The position numbers and the translations under genes were made by a program. A DNA stretch of 64,000 bases, from NCBI GenBank assembly GCA_030435675.1, contig CM059621.1:15996001-16060000 (forward strand), in the 5' to 3' direction. A model generated the notes under the pieces. It searched no databases. It saw only the letters and a list, made by a program, of their open reading frames with translations, and was not told the DNA's origin. The stretch is from Steinernema hermaphroditum. Taxonomy: Eukaryota > Nematoda > Chromadorea > Rhabditida > Steinernematidae. This document shows, piece after piece, positions 63,231 through 64,000 of this stretch (position 1 is the first letter of the stretch; every line of letters starts with the position of its first letter).

Positions 63231-64000
63231 CTTGTAGAAGATTCAGTCACACTCTTCTTGTATTTTATTTTTGTAAATATCAGATCAAACAGCAAATCGC
63301 AAAGAATGTGTTTATGAGCAATGAACGTGTATGATCAAGTTGCAGTTTGTGCGATGTTTTTTGGCCGAAGTTTTGTGGTAAAAATCGATAATTTTTGGTG
63401 CTAACATCATAAATCGGATGCTGGAGTTCAGTAGTGTAGAGACATACACACAATAGTCGGTGGATGACCATGAGCTGAGTTGTCCTTGTACTACTCCTTG
63501 TACATCCTTTCGGTATCGCAGAGCTGCTCGAGCTTCGAAATGCTTTGGTCAATTAATCACCCATCGCGCTACCAAGGGAACCAGAAGGAGGAAAGCATTT
63601 GATGTGCGTGACACAATGGTACTTCCTGACTCGTATTTTTGCCTCTTTTCTCGGTGCACATCAGGCAGCTACGAAGGACAAAGACTGGCCGGATACCGCT
63701 ATAAGGCTTCATCCATAATGAACAAGAGTATTGGTTACACATATTTAAAAGCTTAAAATAATTTTCAGTAATTTTCGAGGACACAGGTTTTGATAAAAAT
63801 TTTCATGTACTTTTGTAGATTCAGTCACACTCTTCCTGTTTTTCTATGTTTGTAAATATCAGATCAAACAACAAATTGTTTAGCATTGTAAAAATGTATT
63901 TTTTTGCTTTTGCTGTATTTTTGAGGATTCACATTCTCAACAGCATGATCGAGTGGCCGTTTTCGCGATATTTTTGTGACCTAAGGTTTTGGCACATACC
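63231..64000. other. End of window, no gene seen
   Basis: A block at 63232-63300 (GATTCAGTCACACTCTTC then TATCAGATCAAACA) is repeated at 63815-63885, a direct repeat about 580 bp apart. Otherwise nothing is recognised. Confidence 0.5.

Overview
The window is nuclear DNA of a nematode, most probably a rhabditid. The evidence is: short introns (about 40-60 bp) ending in TTTCAG or TTTAG; several start codons directly behind a splice-acceptor-like sequence, as expected for spliced-leader trans-splicing; a 22-nt stretch one base away from the nematode spliced leader SL1 (52289-52310, minus strand); a protein with three SPK-like repeats and a serpentine-receptor-like GPCR. All exon joins below were made by hand from reading frame and splice consensus.

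Left part (1-15.5 kb): compact genes. A stomatin, an unrecognised 212-aa protein, a PDCD5-like protein, mitochondrial ClpP, mitochondrial 3-hydroxyacyl-CoA dehydrogenase, a single-pass membrane protein, a protein with five 30-residue repeats, a secreted ML/GM2-activator-like protein, alpha-L-fucosidase (nine exons, with an inverted repeat in one intron and its 3' flank), and a small single-pass membrane protein.

Middle (15.5-30 kb): a giant imperfect palindrome. Two arms of about 4.4 and 4.05 kb, in opposite orientation, each carry tRNA-Pro(TGG), a C2-like gene (intact right, internally deleted left), an intact two-finger GATA-type factor and a lysine/threonine/glutamate-rich repeat protein whose repeat number differs greatly between arms. 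The ~6 kb loop holds a second fold-back, an eight-unit polyubiquitin gene with candidate heat-shock elements, and two tail-to-tail cysteine-rich CYSTM-type genes. A 185-bp hAT-type element sits in the right arm only; the left arm keeps the exact empty site.

Right of the palindrome (30-37.5 kb): a GPCR, ubiquitin-eS31 (RPS27A), a paralogue of the small membrane protein at 15 kb that is split inside its signal peptide by a 1.08-kb hAT-type element with a perfect 8-bp duplication, the SPK-repeat protein, and a MEAF6/Eaf6 subunit.

From about 37.5 kb to the end (26 kb) no intact gene was found. The stretch is AT-rich and holds mobile-element remains: two more hAT-type elements with perfect 8-bp duplications, an element with perfect 31-bp inverted ends, a 5'-truncated non-LTR retrotransposon, an SL1-like sequence and copies of a dispersed repeat. 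Its most striking property is a 7-mer, ATTTTTG, seen about 65 times on the plus strand and about once in reverse complement. The same 7-mer is rare in the gene-rich 37 kb. This strand-locked signal and the palindrome are the observations I would follow first.
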